DNA of 11,830 bases from Candidatus Aerophobota bacterium (GCA_030607715.1 JAUWJM010000042.1:1-11830); one strand, 5' to 3'. Shown: positions 1-6,099, counted from the first letter of the stretch. The notes: a model not told the origin generated them from the letters alone. Numbers and translations are program-made.

Positions 1-2
1 CT

Positions 3-401
3 TTAGTAAGTTGGACGGGCCTGGCCCGGGTAGTCAGAGGAAAGTTTATGTCAGTGCGGGAAGAAGATTTTGTTCTGGCAGCACAACTGCACGGAGCCAG
101 TGAGGCTCGTATTATCTTTAAGCATCTTCTTCCATCCTTTTATAGCTACATTATCGCTTCTTTAACACTCTCGATTCCCGGAATGATCTTGGGAGAGACC
201 GCTTTGAGTTTTATCGGCCTGGGGCTTCAGCCTCCGGCTATTAGCTGGGGTGTTCTTTTGTCCGAATCCCAGGCGATAAGGGTACTGGCAAGTAGTCCCT
301 GGCTACTGATTCCGGGGTTATTTGTTATTATCACTATTTTAGCCTTTAATTTTGTGGGAGATGGCCTCAGAGATGCCGCTGATCCTTATGCTAACGTTTA
401 G
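3..401 (+). CDS. Opp/Dpp-type ABC transporter permease, C-terminal part
   Basis: Inner-membrane permease of a peptide/nickel/oligosaccharide (DppC/OppC-type) importer. The frame is open to the left edge, so the N-terminus lies outside; the ATG at 48 is an internal methionine. Upstream of it the frame reads SWTGLARVVRGKF, which is family sequence. The cytoplasmic EAA loop that docks on the ATPases is visible (EEDFVLAAQLHGAS, then an LP pair). Two hydrophobic helices follow: the ILGETALSFIGLGLQPP region, with the family's typical short periplasmic turn, and SPWLLIPGLFVIITILAFNF. It ends GDGLRDAADPYANV, the usual DppC C-terminus. The stop is TAG, 14 nt before the ATPase start, so they are co-transcribed. 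The DppB-type partner should lie to the left. Whether the cargo is peptide or sugar cannot be read from the permease. Confidence 0.93.
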   Translation, partial: LVSWTGLARVVRGKFMSVREEDFVLAAQLHGASEARIIFKHLLPSFYSYIIASLTLSIPGMILGETALSFIGLGLQPPAISWGVLLSESQAIRVLASSPWLLIPGLFVIITILAFNFVGDGLRDAADPYANV

Positions 402-415
402 AAGGAGAAGTAGAG

Positions 416-682
416 TTGCAGGATAATAATCTTTTACTAAAAGTTGAAGATTTAGGTACTTACTTTTTTTCCCGGGAAGGAACACTTAAAGCTGTTGACG
501 GAGTGGACTTTGATATTAAAAGAAGGGAAACTCTGGGAATAGCTGGAGAAAGTGGCTGTGGGAAAAGTGTTACTGCTCAATCTATTCTTAGGATTGTTCC
601 CAAGAATGGACGTATAGTAAAAGGGAAGATACTCTTTAACTTAAATAAAGGATTTGTGGATTTAGTAAAGCTTAATCCATAG
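416..682 (+). CDS. OppD-like ATPase, N-terminal fragment with Walker A
   Basis: An 88-residue open stretch before the amber codon. The start is TTG at 416, supported by an AAGGAG SD at 402-407 with 8 nt spacing and by the family-typical opening (NNLLLKVEDLGTYFF, an OppD beta-strand pair). Walker A is GESGCGKS at residues 44-51. The fragment ends in the variable segment just before the Q-loop. Alone it could bind the phosphates of ATP but lacks the Q-loop, signature motif, Walker B and switch histidine, so no ATPase function is expected. Confidence 0.6.
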   Translation: MQDNNLLLKVEDLGTYFFSREGTLKAVDGVDFDIKRRETLGIAGESGCGKSVTAQSILRIVPKNGRIVKGKILFNLNKGFVDLVKLNP

Positions 683-721
683 GGAAAAGAGATAAGGAAT
701 ATAAGGGGGAAGGAAATCTCT

Positions 722-1414
722 ATGATTTTTCAAGAACCGATGACTTCTTTTTCTCCTGTTCATACCATAGGTAACCAAATAATGGAAGTAATTATGCTTC
801 ATCAAAATGTCTCTCATAAGGAAGCTAAAGATAAGGCCGTAGAACTTTTAAAGAAAGTAAGTATGCCTAAACCTACCCAAATGATAGATGCTTATCCTTT
901 TAATTTAAGTGGGGGGATGCGCCAACGTGCAATGGTAGCTATGGCCCTATCCTGTCAACCAAGTTTATTAATTGCCGATGAACCTACCACTGCAGTTGAT
1001 GTAACCATTCAGGCTCAAGTATTAGAATTAATAAAAGAGCTTCAGAAAGAATTAAATATGGCCCTCATCATCATTACTCATGATTTAGCAGTTATTGCCG
1101 AGCTTGCCGACAAGGTACTCATAATGTATTTAGGAAAAGATGTAGAATATGCTTCGGTAGATGAGTTATTTTATAATCCCAAACATCCTTATACAAAAGG
1201 GCTTTTAGCTTCCATCCCTAAGCTGGGTAAAGGTTCCCGGCAGAGAATAGAACCTATTTCTGGTTCTGTTCCCAGTCCTTATGAAATATCTTCAGGATGT
1301 CTATTCCATCCTCGCTGTCCTCATTTTATCCCGGGAGTATGTGATAAGAAGGAGCCTCCTTTTATAGAGGTAGGAAAAAATCATCAAGTAAGTTGTTTTT
1401 TATATAAAAGGTAA
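722..1414 (+). CDS. OppD-like ATPase, C-terminal fragment without Walker A
   Basis: A 230-residue stretch beginning at the first ATG after the amber codon (codon 103 of the full frame). A purine-rich AGGGGGAAGGA stretch at about 703-713 could allow restart, but this is unproven. It carries the Q-loop (MIFQEP, 1-6), signature LSGGMRQR (62-69), Walker B with catalytic glutamate LLIADEP (82-88), D-loop AVDV, and switch histidine H120. The C-terminal oligopeptide-transporter extension has four cysteines (C193, C199, C207, C225), the arrangement linked to an Fe-S cluster in some OppD/DppD proteins. Walker A is missing, so it works only if joined to the upstream part by readthrough or by correcting the TAG. 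Confidence 0.65.
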   Translation: MIFQEPMTSFSPVHTIGNQIMEVIMLHQNVSHKEAKDKAVELLKKVSMPKPTQMIDAYPFNLSGGMRQRAMVAMALSCQPSLLIADEPTTAVDVTIQAQVLELIKELQKELNMALIIITHDLAVIAELADKVLIMYLGKDVEYASVDELFYNPKHPYTKGLLASIPKLGKGSRQRIEPISGSVPSPYEISSGCLFHPRCPHFIPGVCDKKEPPFIEVGKNHQVSCFLYKR

Positions 1415-1420
1415 GTTATT

Positions 1421-2455
1421 ATGGATAATGAAAATGTTTTACTCAGGGTAGAAGATTTACAAAAGTACTTTCTGCGGACAAAAGGTTTTACGAAGAAGGT
1501 AGTGGGGATAGTTAAAGCTGTAGATAAAGTTAATTTTTTTATTAAAGAAGGGGAAACATTAGCTTTAGTGGGAGAGAGTGGTTGTGGTAAGACTACTACC
1601 GGTAGATGTGTCTTAAGAGCTATTGAACCTACCTCTGGAAAGATTTATTTTAAGATGAATAGCAAAGATAAGCCGGTTAATATGATGGATCTTGATAAGG
1701 ATAAGCTTAAGGAAATAAGAAAAAATATGGCTATGGTCTTTCAAGATCCTTATTCCTCACTCAATCCCCGAATGACTATATTGGAAATAGTGGGTGAACC
1801 TTTTATCATTCATAAAGTAGTTACCAAAAGAAGAGAGCTTGAGGAAAGGGTAGCTAATCTTTTAAAAATGGTCCGACTTGATTCCGAGTATATGCGTAGA
1901 TATCCCCATGCCTTTAGTGGTGGTCAAAGACAGCGTGTAGCCATTGCTCGAGCCCTTGCCTTACAACCAAAATTTATTGTAGCTGATGAACCTGTTTCTG
2001 CCCTGGATGTTTCTGTGCAGGCACAGATATTAAATCTTTTAGGGGAACTGCAGGATGAGTTTAACCTAACCTATCTTTTTATTGCTCATAACTTAGCTGT
2101 GGTTGAGTATGTTAGCACCAGGGTAGCGGTAATGTATGTAGGCAAAATGGTAGAGTTAGCTGATACAGAAGAGTTATTTTCTAATCCCAAACATCCTTAT
2201 ACCGAAGCCCTTCTTTCAGCTGTTCCCAAACCAGATCCTAAATACAAGAAAAAAAGGATAATCTTAAAAGGTGATATAGCTGATCCTGCTAATCCTCCCT
2301 CAGGTTGCTATTTTCATCCTCGCTGCAAGTATGCCCAAGATATTTGTAAAGATAAAGAGCCTCCCCTTGTAAATATTGCTGGTGATGAAGAACATCCCCA
2401 TTATGTAGTCTGTCATTTTGCTGGAAAATTAAAGCTTTTGGGAATAAAAGATTAA
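1421..2455 (+). CDS. oppF: Opp/Dpp-type ABC transporter ATPase, second subunit (OppF/DppF-like)
   Basis: Cytoplasmic ATPase that pairs with the OppD-like subunit to power the importer. It is 344 residues, full length for the family. All motifs are present: Walker A GESGCGKTT (51-59), Q-loop VFQDPYSSLNPRM (106-118), signature FSGGQRQR (165-172), Walker B FIVADEP (185-191), switch histidine H223 in IAHNL (Asn where Asp is usual; the histidine itself is kept). The C-terminal oligopeptide-type extension has cysteines at 296, 302, 309 and 331. The start is ATG, 6 nt after the oppD stop, with only a weak AAAGG upstream, so translational coupling to oppD is likely. If so, the amber codon in oppD could also lower its expression. 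A GTAG-hairpin repeat begins 2 nt after its stop. Cargo is not determined by sequence. Confidence 0.95.
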   Translation: MDNENVLLRVEDLQKYFLRTKGFTKKVVGIVKAVDKVNFFIKEGETLALVGESGCGKTTTGRCVLRAIEPTSGKIYFKMNSKDKPVNMMDLDKDKLKEIRKNMAMVFQDPYSSLNPRMTILEIVGEPFIIHKVVTKRRELEERVANLLKMVRLDSEYMRRYPHAFSGGQRQRVAIARALALQPKFIVADEPVSALDVSVQAQILNLLGELQDEFNLTYLFIAHNLAVVEYVSTRVAVMYVGKMVELADTEELFSNPKHPYTEALLSAVPKPDPKYKKKRIILKGDIADPANPPSGCYFHPRCKYAQDICKDKEPPLVNIAGDEEHPHYVVCHFAGKLKLLGIKD

Positions 2456-2476
2456 TGGTAGTCGCAACTTTTAAGT
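2456..2476 (+). repeat. GTAG-hairpin repeat unit A (REP-like), decayed 3' side
   Basis: TGGTAGTCGCAACTTTTAAGT directly after the oppF stop. It is identical over 21 bp to the start of the unit at 2678-2702, but the 3' stem arm (TGCG) is replaced by AAAT, so the hairpin is incomplete. GTAG just before the stem foot is the layout of REP elements mobilised by RAYT (Y1-type) transposases. No RAYT gene is in this window. Confidence 0.7.
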
Positions 2477-2505
2477 AAATACTCTACTTATGCACATATA
2501 CTATT

Positions 2506-2603
2506 GTCATTGCGAGCCTGCCGAAGGCGGGCGTGGCAATCTCAAATAGGTCAACCAATTCCAAAAACCAAGATTGCTTCGTCGCTTTGCTCCTCGCAAT
2601 GAC
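2506..2603. repeat. 98-bp palindromic dispersed element with 11-bp terminal inverted repeats
   Basis: Ends are GTCATTGCGAG (2506-2516) and CTCGCAATGAC (2593-2603), a perfect 11-bp inverted pair. A second, nested pair is GCAATCT (2536-2542) with AGATTGC (2571-2577). Between them are GC-rich arms (CCTGCCGAAGGCGGGCG on the left, TTCGTCGCTTTGCTCC on the right) unlike the surrounding AT-rich DNA. I recognise this type of sequence from memory as a dispersed, non-coding palindrome in many environmental bacterial genomes. It has no open frame and no visible target-site duplication. It sits between two inverted GTAG-hairpin units and may have inserted into them. Confidence 0.8.
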
Positions 2604-2625
2604 ACGTGGTTCACTGAATATTTAA

Positions 2626-2653
2626 GCGCAGGCTCTGAGCCTTGCGACTACCC
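2626..2653 (-). repeat. GTAG-hairpin repeat unit C (REP-like), inverted
   Basis: On the minus strand this reads GGTAGTCGCAAGGCTCAG followed by AGCCTGCG. The stem CGCA-GGCT / AGCC-TGCG has loop CAG and one bulged A, the same stem sequence as the unit at 10745-10762. The outer end TTGCGACTACC (2642-2652) is the exact inverse of GGTAGTCGCAA at 2457-2467, so units A and C form a facing pair with the 98-bp palindrome between them. Confidence 0.75.
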
Positions 2654-2670
2654 AAAAGATGCGGAGAAGG

Positions 2671-2676
2671 TATAAT
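2671..2676 (+). promoter_or_regulatory. Consensus -10 hexamer (TATAAT) upstream of the GHL10-like gene
   Basis: An exact TATAAT. No good -35 box lies 16-18 nt upstream; the nearest similar hexamer is TTGCGA at 2642-2647, too far at 23 nt, and no extended -10 TG is present. If used, transcription would start near 2683, at the foot of hairpin unit B. Tentative, based on the -10 alone. Confidence 0.35.
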
Positions 2677-2677
2677 T

Positions 2678-2702
2678 TGGTAGTCGCAACTTTTAAGTTG
2701 CG
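2678..2702 (+). repeat. GTAG-hairpin repeat unit B (REP-like), intact
   Basis: TGGTAGT followed by a perfect 8-bp hairpin: CGCAACTT (2685-2692), loop TT, AAGTTGCG (2695-2702). It ends 4 nt before the SD (GAGAGGA, about 2707-2713) of the gene at 2722, so it is part of that gene's 5' leader if transcription starts at or above 2683. The stem core differs from the 10745 unit (ACTT/AAGT instead of GGCT/AGCC), but pairing is kept. Confidence 0.75.
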
Positions 2703-2721
2703 TAAAGAGAGGATAATATAA

Positions 2722-3723
2722 ATGGCTAAGTTTTATAAGGGTGTTTGGTCCAGTCCATCGACAGATTATGCAAATGGTCCGGATTCTGTAAAGCCAATGG
2801 TAAATCGGTTAGCTCAAGCAGGGTTTGATTTGATTATCCCTTTAGTGAAAAGTGGCAATGGCTATGTCAATTATCATAGTAAGATTGAAAAAGTCTCTCC
2901 TCAGTTCCAGAAATGGGATCCCTTATCTCTAATAGTCCAGAAAGCAAAGGATGTCGGCATAAAAGTTCATCCCTGGATGTGTGTCTTTGAAGAGAATGAA
3001 AACTCAACAATTATTCAAAAAGACCAAACTTTAAGGATGATAAATTTAGAAGGAAAGCCTACTCCCTGGGCCTGTCCAGCTCGTGAGGAGGTGCAGGAAT
3101 ACGAACTAAGTCTCTATAAGGAAGTGATGGACAACTATGATGTAGATGGTATCCATATGGATTATATTCGTTATAATTCAGAGGATGTTTGTTTTTGCGA
3201 GAGGTGTCGCTCAAGGTTTAAAAAAGAGACAGGAATAGATCCCCTGGAGATTGGGAAAAGCTCACATTACCTGAATCGTAAGCACCCATTCTGGGCTCAA
3301 TGGATCGAATGGCGAGCAAAATGGATTACTAAATTTGTGGAGGAGCTTTCGAAATTAACTAAGAGTAGGAATCAGGAACTTGCAGCAGCAGTCTTTATGG
3401 AATATCCAGAATGTATTATTTACGAAGGGCAAGATTGGGCTGATTGGGCTGAAAGAAAACTCATTGATTATGCATTCCCTATGACCTATACTAATAGTAC
3501 ATTAATGGTTAAACGAAGGACAAGAAATCATTTAGCTCAGGTTAGAGGAGCCTGTTCTGTATGGGAAGGGCTTGGTAAAAAAAGTTCTCGCTCTTCGCTC
3601 AGCACAAAGGCTCTTATTGAGCAGGCAAAAGCCTCCAGGGAAGAGGGAGCAGAAGGAATTGTTCTTTTTTCCTACACTGCTTTAACAGATGAGGACCTCT
3701 CGGCACTAAGTAAACTTAAATAA
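2722..3723 (+). CDS. Putative glycoside hydrolase, GHL10/DUF187 (YngK)-like TIM barrel
   Basis: A 333-residue protein without signal peptide or membrane segment, so cytoplasmic. It looks like the glycosyl-hydrolase-like 10 (DUF187) group. Successive barrel strands are readable: GVWSSPS, AGFDLIIPLV (34-42), GIKVHPWMCVFEEN (79-92), and the hallmark YDVDGIHMDYIRY (139-151), with D142 and D147 as candidate catalytic or sugar-binding acids. The last motif closely matches YngK-type proteins. Right after it is a cysteine knuckle C157-x-C159-x2-C162, possibly a small metal site. Family members usually have extra C-terminal modules; this one is barrel only. The start is ATG with a GAGAGGA SD at 8 nt. 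It follows the transporter genes but is separated by a 266-nt repeat region. No biochemical substrate can be assigned; hydrolysis itself is inferred from family resemblance. Confidence 0.82.
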   Translation: MAKFYKGVWSSPSTDYANGPDSVKPMVNRLAQAGFDLIIPLVKSGNGYVNYHSKIEKVSPQFQKWDPLSLIVQKAKDVGIKVHPWMCVFEENENSTIIQKDQTLRMINLEGKPTPWACPAREEVQEYELSLYKEVMDNYDVDGIHMDYIRYNSEDVCFCERCRSRFKKETGIDPLEIGKSSHYLNRKHPFWAQWIEWRAKWITKFVEELSKLTKSRNQELAAAVFMEYPECIIYEGQDWADWAERKLIDYAFPMTYTNSTLMVKRRTRNHLAQVRGACSVWEGLGKKSSRSSLSTKALIEQAKASREEGAEGIVLFSYTALTDEDLSALSKLK

Positions 3724-3902
3724 GTAATGTTTTTTCGTTGCCTATTTTTTTTATTTGATGTTTGTCGGAAAAAAGGTGATAAATGAAGAAGAAAGAAATT
3801 TCTCCGAGATTTAAAATACTATAGTTGAACCAAATATAAGTTGGATTTTTCTTTTGAATAAAAAGAGAAAAGATAGAATAAATGGCCGAAAGGGAGGTGA
3901 GA

Positions 3903-3926
3903 AGGATAGATAGGCCAATCTATCTT
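3903..3926 (+). other. Potential RNA hairpin in the leader
   Basis: AGGATAGAT (3903-3911), loop AGGCCA, ATCTATCTT (3918-3926): a 9-bp stem with one G-U pair. It lies just downstream of the orphan SD-like sequence at 3889-3899. No U-run follows, so it is not an obvious intrinsic terminator. Confidence 0.4.
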
Positions 3927-3997
3927 GGAAAAAGGAAAGCTTTCTAAAGAGAAGGGTTGAAAAACTAATTTCTTTTTTAGGAGTTTACCACAGAAAA

Positions 3998-4017
3998 ATA
4001 GTGCCGTATGACACTAT
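3998..4017. promoter_or_regulatory. Operator-like palindrome and possible promoter upstream of the binding-protein gene
   Basis: ATAGTGCCGTATGACACTAT has perfect 6-bp inverted arms (ATAGTG / CACTAT) with an 8-nt spacer, 70 nt before the start codon. It overlaps a weak promoter-like pair: TTTACC (3984-3989) and TATGAC (4007-4012), 17 nt apart; TATAAA also occurs at 4017-4022. The size suits a dimeric repressor site, but no regulator gene is in the window to pair with it. Confidence 0.4.
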
Positions 4018-4087
4018 ATAAAATAAACCAGGTCTTAAAAGTTTTTAGAAAAAAATGATCTATATCAAAAATTAGGAGGTAAAAATA

Positions 4088-5977
4088 ATGAGAAAATTAG
4101 CGGTATTATTTTTAAGTGGGGCTATATGTTTAGCAACTATAGATTTAGCTTTAGCAATGGAGTATAAGGAAGCTCCTATGCTGAGAACCAAGATTGCTGC
4201 TGGAGAACTTCCACCCGTAGAAGAAAGACTTCCCGAAGAACCTTTAGTAGTAAAACCAGTAGAAGAAATTGGGCAATATGGAGGAGTATGGCGGAGAGTA
4301 CATATGGGATCAATAGATCGTGGTGGTATGCTTCCCCTAATAGATGAGCCTTTGATTTGCTGGACAATGGATTTCACTAAACTTGTACCAAATGTTATTA
4401 AAGACTGGAAATTCAGCAAAGATGGTAAAAGCATAACTCTTTACCTGCGGAAAGGAATGAAATGGAGTGATGGAGCACCATTTACTGCTGATGATTTTGT
4501 ATTCTATTGGAATGATATACTCCTTAATGAAAAAATTACCCCTACTGTGACCAGTAAATTAAAGAGTGGTGGAGAACCAGGTAAAATAGAGAAGATTGAT
4601 GATTATACTTTTAAGTTGAGTTTTGTTGAACCTTATGGGATGTTACCTGAAACCTTCGCCGGTTATTGGGGTCCCATAATATATGCTCCTGAACACTATC
4701 TAAAGAAATTTCATCCTAACTACACCTCAATGGACAAAATAGAAAAAGAGATGAAAAAAGAAGGTTTTACTTATTGGGTAGATTTATTTTCCGCTAAAAA
4801 TACACAGTGCGATAATCCTGAGCTTCCGGTAATAATGGCCTGGTATCCCCTTGATAGGATAGATGTTCCTGTTCAAAGGTGGACGCGAAATCCTTATTAC
4901 TATAAAGTGGATACCGAAGGAAATCAACTCCCTTATATCGATAAGATTGAAAGGACTTTGATGTCAGATCTTGAAACTATTGTACTTAAATGCATTGCTG
5001 GTGATGTAGACTTTTATGCCAGAAGACTTACGGGCGTAGATAATTATCCAATTGTAATGCAAAACCGAGAAAAAGGTGATTATCGAGTGTTTTTAAGTCT
5101 TAATGTTGCCTCAAACCTTAATCCTGTCTATTTTAATTTCTTCCATGAAGATCCTGTGCTACGCAAACTCTTTCGGGATAAACGTTTTCGTATAGCTTTA
5201 TCAATAGCTATAAATAGAGAAGAGATAAATCAATTACTTTTTAAAGGTGTAGCTACTCCTGCTCAACCAGGTCCCGGTCCGGGAACACCATGGTATGAAG
5301 AGAGATTTTGTAATTACTATATTGAATATGATCCAGAAAAGGCTAACAAACTTTTAGATGAGATAGGATTAAAATGGGATAAAAACCATGAGTATCGACT
5401 CCAACCAGATGGTAAACGATTAAGGATTGTGAATAGCGTATTTACACGACTTTCTACAGATGTTCCAGAAATGGAACTCATAAAAGAATATTGGAAAAAG
5501 ATAGGAATAGAGGCAGTAGTTAAACCTACAGGTAGGGAGCTTTGGGTTACACAGGTACAAGCATGTAAATATGATGTAGCATCTTACCTTGGAAATATGG
5601 GATTTGCTGGTGCTCCACCGCTAACAAGACCGGAGGTTTTTCCTACTTCTCCGTCTTCTTACTGGGCACCAATGTGGGGTCTTTGGTTCTCTTCAGGTGG
5701 TAAATCTGGAGAAGAGCCTCCTGCGGATGTTAAGCGCTTAATAGAAATTTATAAAGAAGTTCCCAGAGAAATTTCTTTAGAAAAAAGAATTGAATTACAA
5801 AAGGAAGCATTAGCAATTCATGCAAAGAATTTGTGGATGATAGGTATTGTACGTGAGCCTGACCAGGGTAGATTCCATATAGCTAAGAATAATCTTGGAA
5901 ATGTGCCGAGTGTGAAGATAAGACTCAGTGTTGATATTCCTACTGGTTTTCCATCTCAACTTTTTTTTAAAAAGTAG
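4088..5977 (+). CDS. ABC transporter substrate-binding protein, solute-binding family 5 (large form)
   Basis: Periplasmic solute receptor for an Opp/Dpp-type importer, 629 residues. It has an N-terminal type I signal peptide: MRKLAVLFLSG, a hydrophobic core, then a likely cut after ALA at residue 23. No lipobox cysteine is at the right place, so it is soluble rather than lipid-anchored. The family 5 signature is at 112-142 (DGKSITLYLRKGMKWSDGAPF, then TADDFVFYW). Further family blocks are RNPYYYKVD, the LPYIDKIERTL strand, and FRIALSIAINREEIN before GVATPAQPGPGPGTPWY. The length, the extra segment near 160-270, and the APMLRTKIAAGELPPVEERLPEEP opening match long-form proteins common in fermentative anaerobes, some of which bind oligosaccharides rather than peptides. 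It is not adjacent to the permease genes. Strong SD AGGAGGT; stop TAG. Sugar cargo is inferred only from neighbours. Confidence 0.93.
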   Translation: MRKLAVLFLSGAICLATIDLALAMEYKEAPMLRTKIAAGELPPVEERLPEEPLVVKPVEEIGQYGGVWRRVHMGSIDRGGMLPLIDEPLICWTMDFTKLVPNVIKDWKFSKDGKSITLYLRKGMKWSDGAPFTADDFVFYWNDILLNEKITPTVTSKLKSGGEPGKIEKIDDYTFKLSFVEPYGMLPETFAGYWGPIIYAPEHYLKKFHPNYTSMDKIEKEMKKEGFTYWVDLFSAKNTQCDNPELPVIMAWYPLDRIDVPVQRWTRNPYYYKVDTEGNQLPYIDKIERTLMSDLETIVLKCIAGDVDFYARRLTGVDNYPIVMQNREKGDYRVFLSLNVASNLNPVYFNFFHEDPVLRKLFRDKRFRIALSIAINREEINQLLFKGVATPAQPGPGPGTPWYEERFCNYYIEYDPEKANKLLDEIGLKWDKNHEYRLQPDGKRLRIVNSVFTRLSTDVPEMELIKEYWKKIGIEAVVKPTGRELWVTQVQACKYDVASYLGNMGFAGAPPLTRPEVFPTSPSSYWAPMWGLWFSSGGKSGEEPPADVKRLIEIYKEVPREISLEKRIELQKEALAIHAKNLWMIGIVREPDQGRFHIAKNNLGNVPSVKIRLSVDIPTGFPSQLFFKK

Positions 5978-6005
5978 AGTTATGCGGATAATTCATTAAA
6001 GGAAT

Positions 6006-6045
6006 AGATAGGAGGAAAGGATTTTATTTACCTTTCCTCCTATCT
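6006..6045 (+). terminator. Perfect 15-bp hairpin after the substrate-binding protein gene
   Basis: AGATAGGAGGAAAGG (6006-6020), 10-nt loop, CCTTTCCTCCTATCT (6031-6045), 28 nt after the stop. There is no U-run after the stem (TTAGATGAAG follows). It may therefore be a weak terminator or an mRNA 3'-end stabiliser that lets the binding protein be made in excess over downstream genes. Confidence 0.6.
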
Positions 6046-6099
6046 TAGATGAAGAGTGTATAAAAAAGAAGAAATTATTTATTTGATAATATTTGACCA

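Larger units (their letters stand above)
416..1414 (+). pseudogene. oppD: OppD/DppD-type ATPase gene interrupted by an in-frame TAG codon
   Basis: Read as one frame with the TAG at 680-682 as one residue, this is a 332-position ATPase, the normal length of OppD/DppD. Both sides of the TAG are in the same frame, and conserved family sequence runs across it (DLVKLNP, stop, GKEIRNIRGKEIS, then the Q-loop). There is no indel and no sign of wider decay. One base change from AAG, GAG or CAG would create it. As written, the N-terminal product has the Walker A motif but no Walker B, and the C-terminal product the reverse, so neither alone can be an active ATPase. Explanations, in my order of likelihood: assembly or read error, recent nonsense mutation, or amber readthrough. 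The flanking permease and OppF genes look intact, which favours a still-functional transporter. Confidence 0.8.
3724..4087 (+). other. 364-nt intergenic leader upstream of the substrate-binding protein gene
   Basis: No convincing gene. It starts with T-rich sequence without a clear hairpin, so no standard terminator for the preceding gene. Two tiny frames exist: 3783-3824 (13 codons, MKKKEISPRFKIL, with an AAAGGTGA-type SD) and 3882-3947 (21 codons). A strong SD-like AAAGGGAGGTG at 3889-3899 has no ATG at the right distance. Structure includes a hairpin at 3903-3926 and the palindrome GAAAGCTTTC at 3935-3944. The 3' part is AT-rich and holds the operator-like palindrome and a plausible promoter. 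The SD for the next gene is AGGAGGT at 4074-4080, 7 nt before its ATG. Confidence 0.6.

Noticed and set aside
416..1414. Genome-wide recoding of TAG (for example a pyrrolysine-rich or alternative code) suggested by the oppD amber codon
   Set aside because: TAG ends two other genes normally (permease at 399-401, binding protein at 5975-5977), and no pyl gene or MttB-type methyltransferase is in the window. A local event is more likely.
2456..2702. CRISPR array or tRNA in the repeat-rich intergenic region
   Set aside because: The repeats are not regularly spaced, face in both directions and are hairpins with GTAG feet. No cloverleaf or spacer pattern is present.
4088..4160. Lipoprotein signal in the binding protein (Cys15 in SGAIC)
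   Set aside because: The residues before Cys15 (Gly-Ala-Ile) do not form a lipobox and the cysteine lies inside the hydrophobic core; a type I cut after ALA fits better.
4072..4434. Minus-strand open frame over the start of the binding-protein gene, and a shorter one at 4176-4367
   Set aside because: They lie opposite a clearly coding signal peptide and family 5 signature. The translations are low-complexity (Ser/Leu/Ile-rich) with no recognisable motif.
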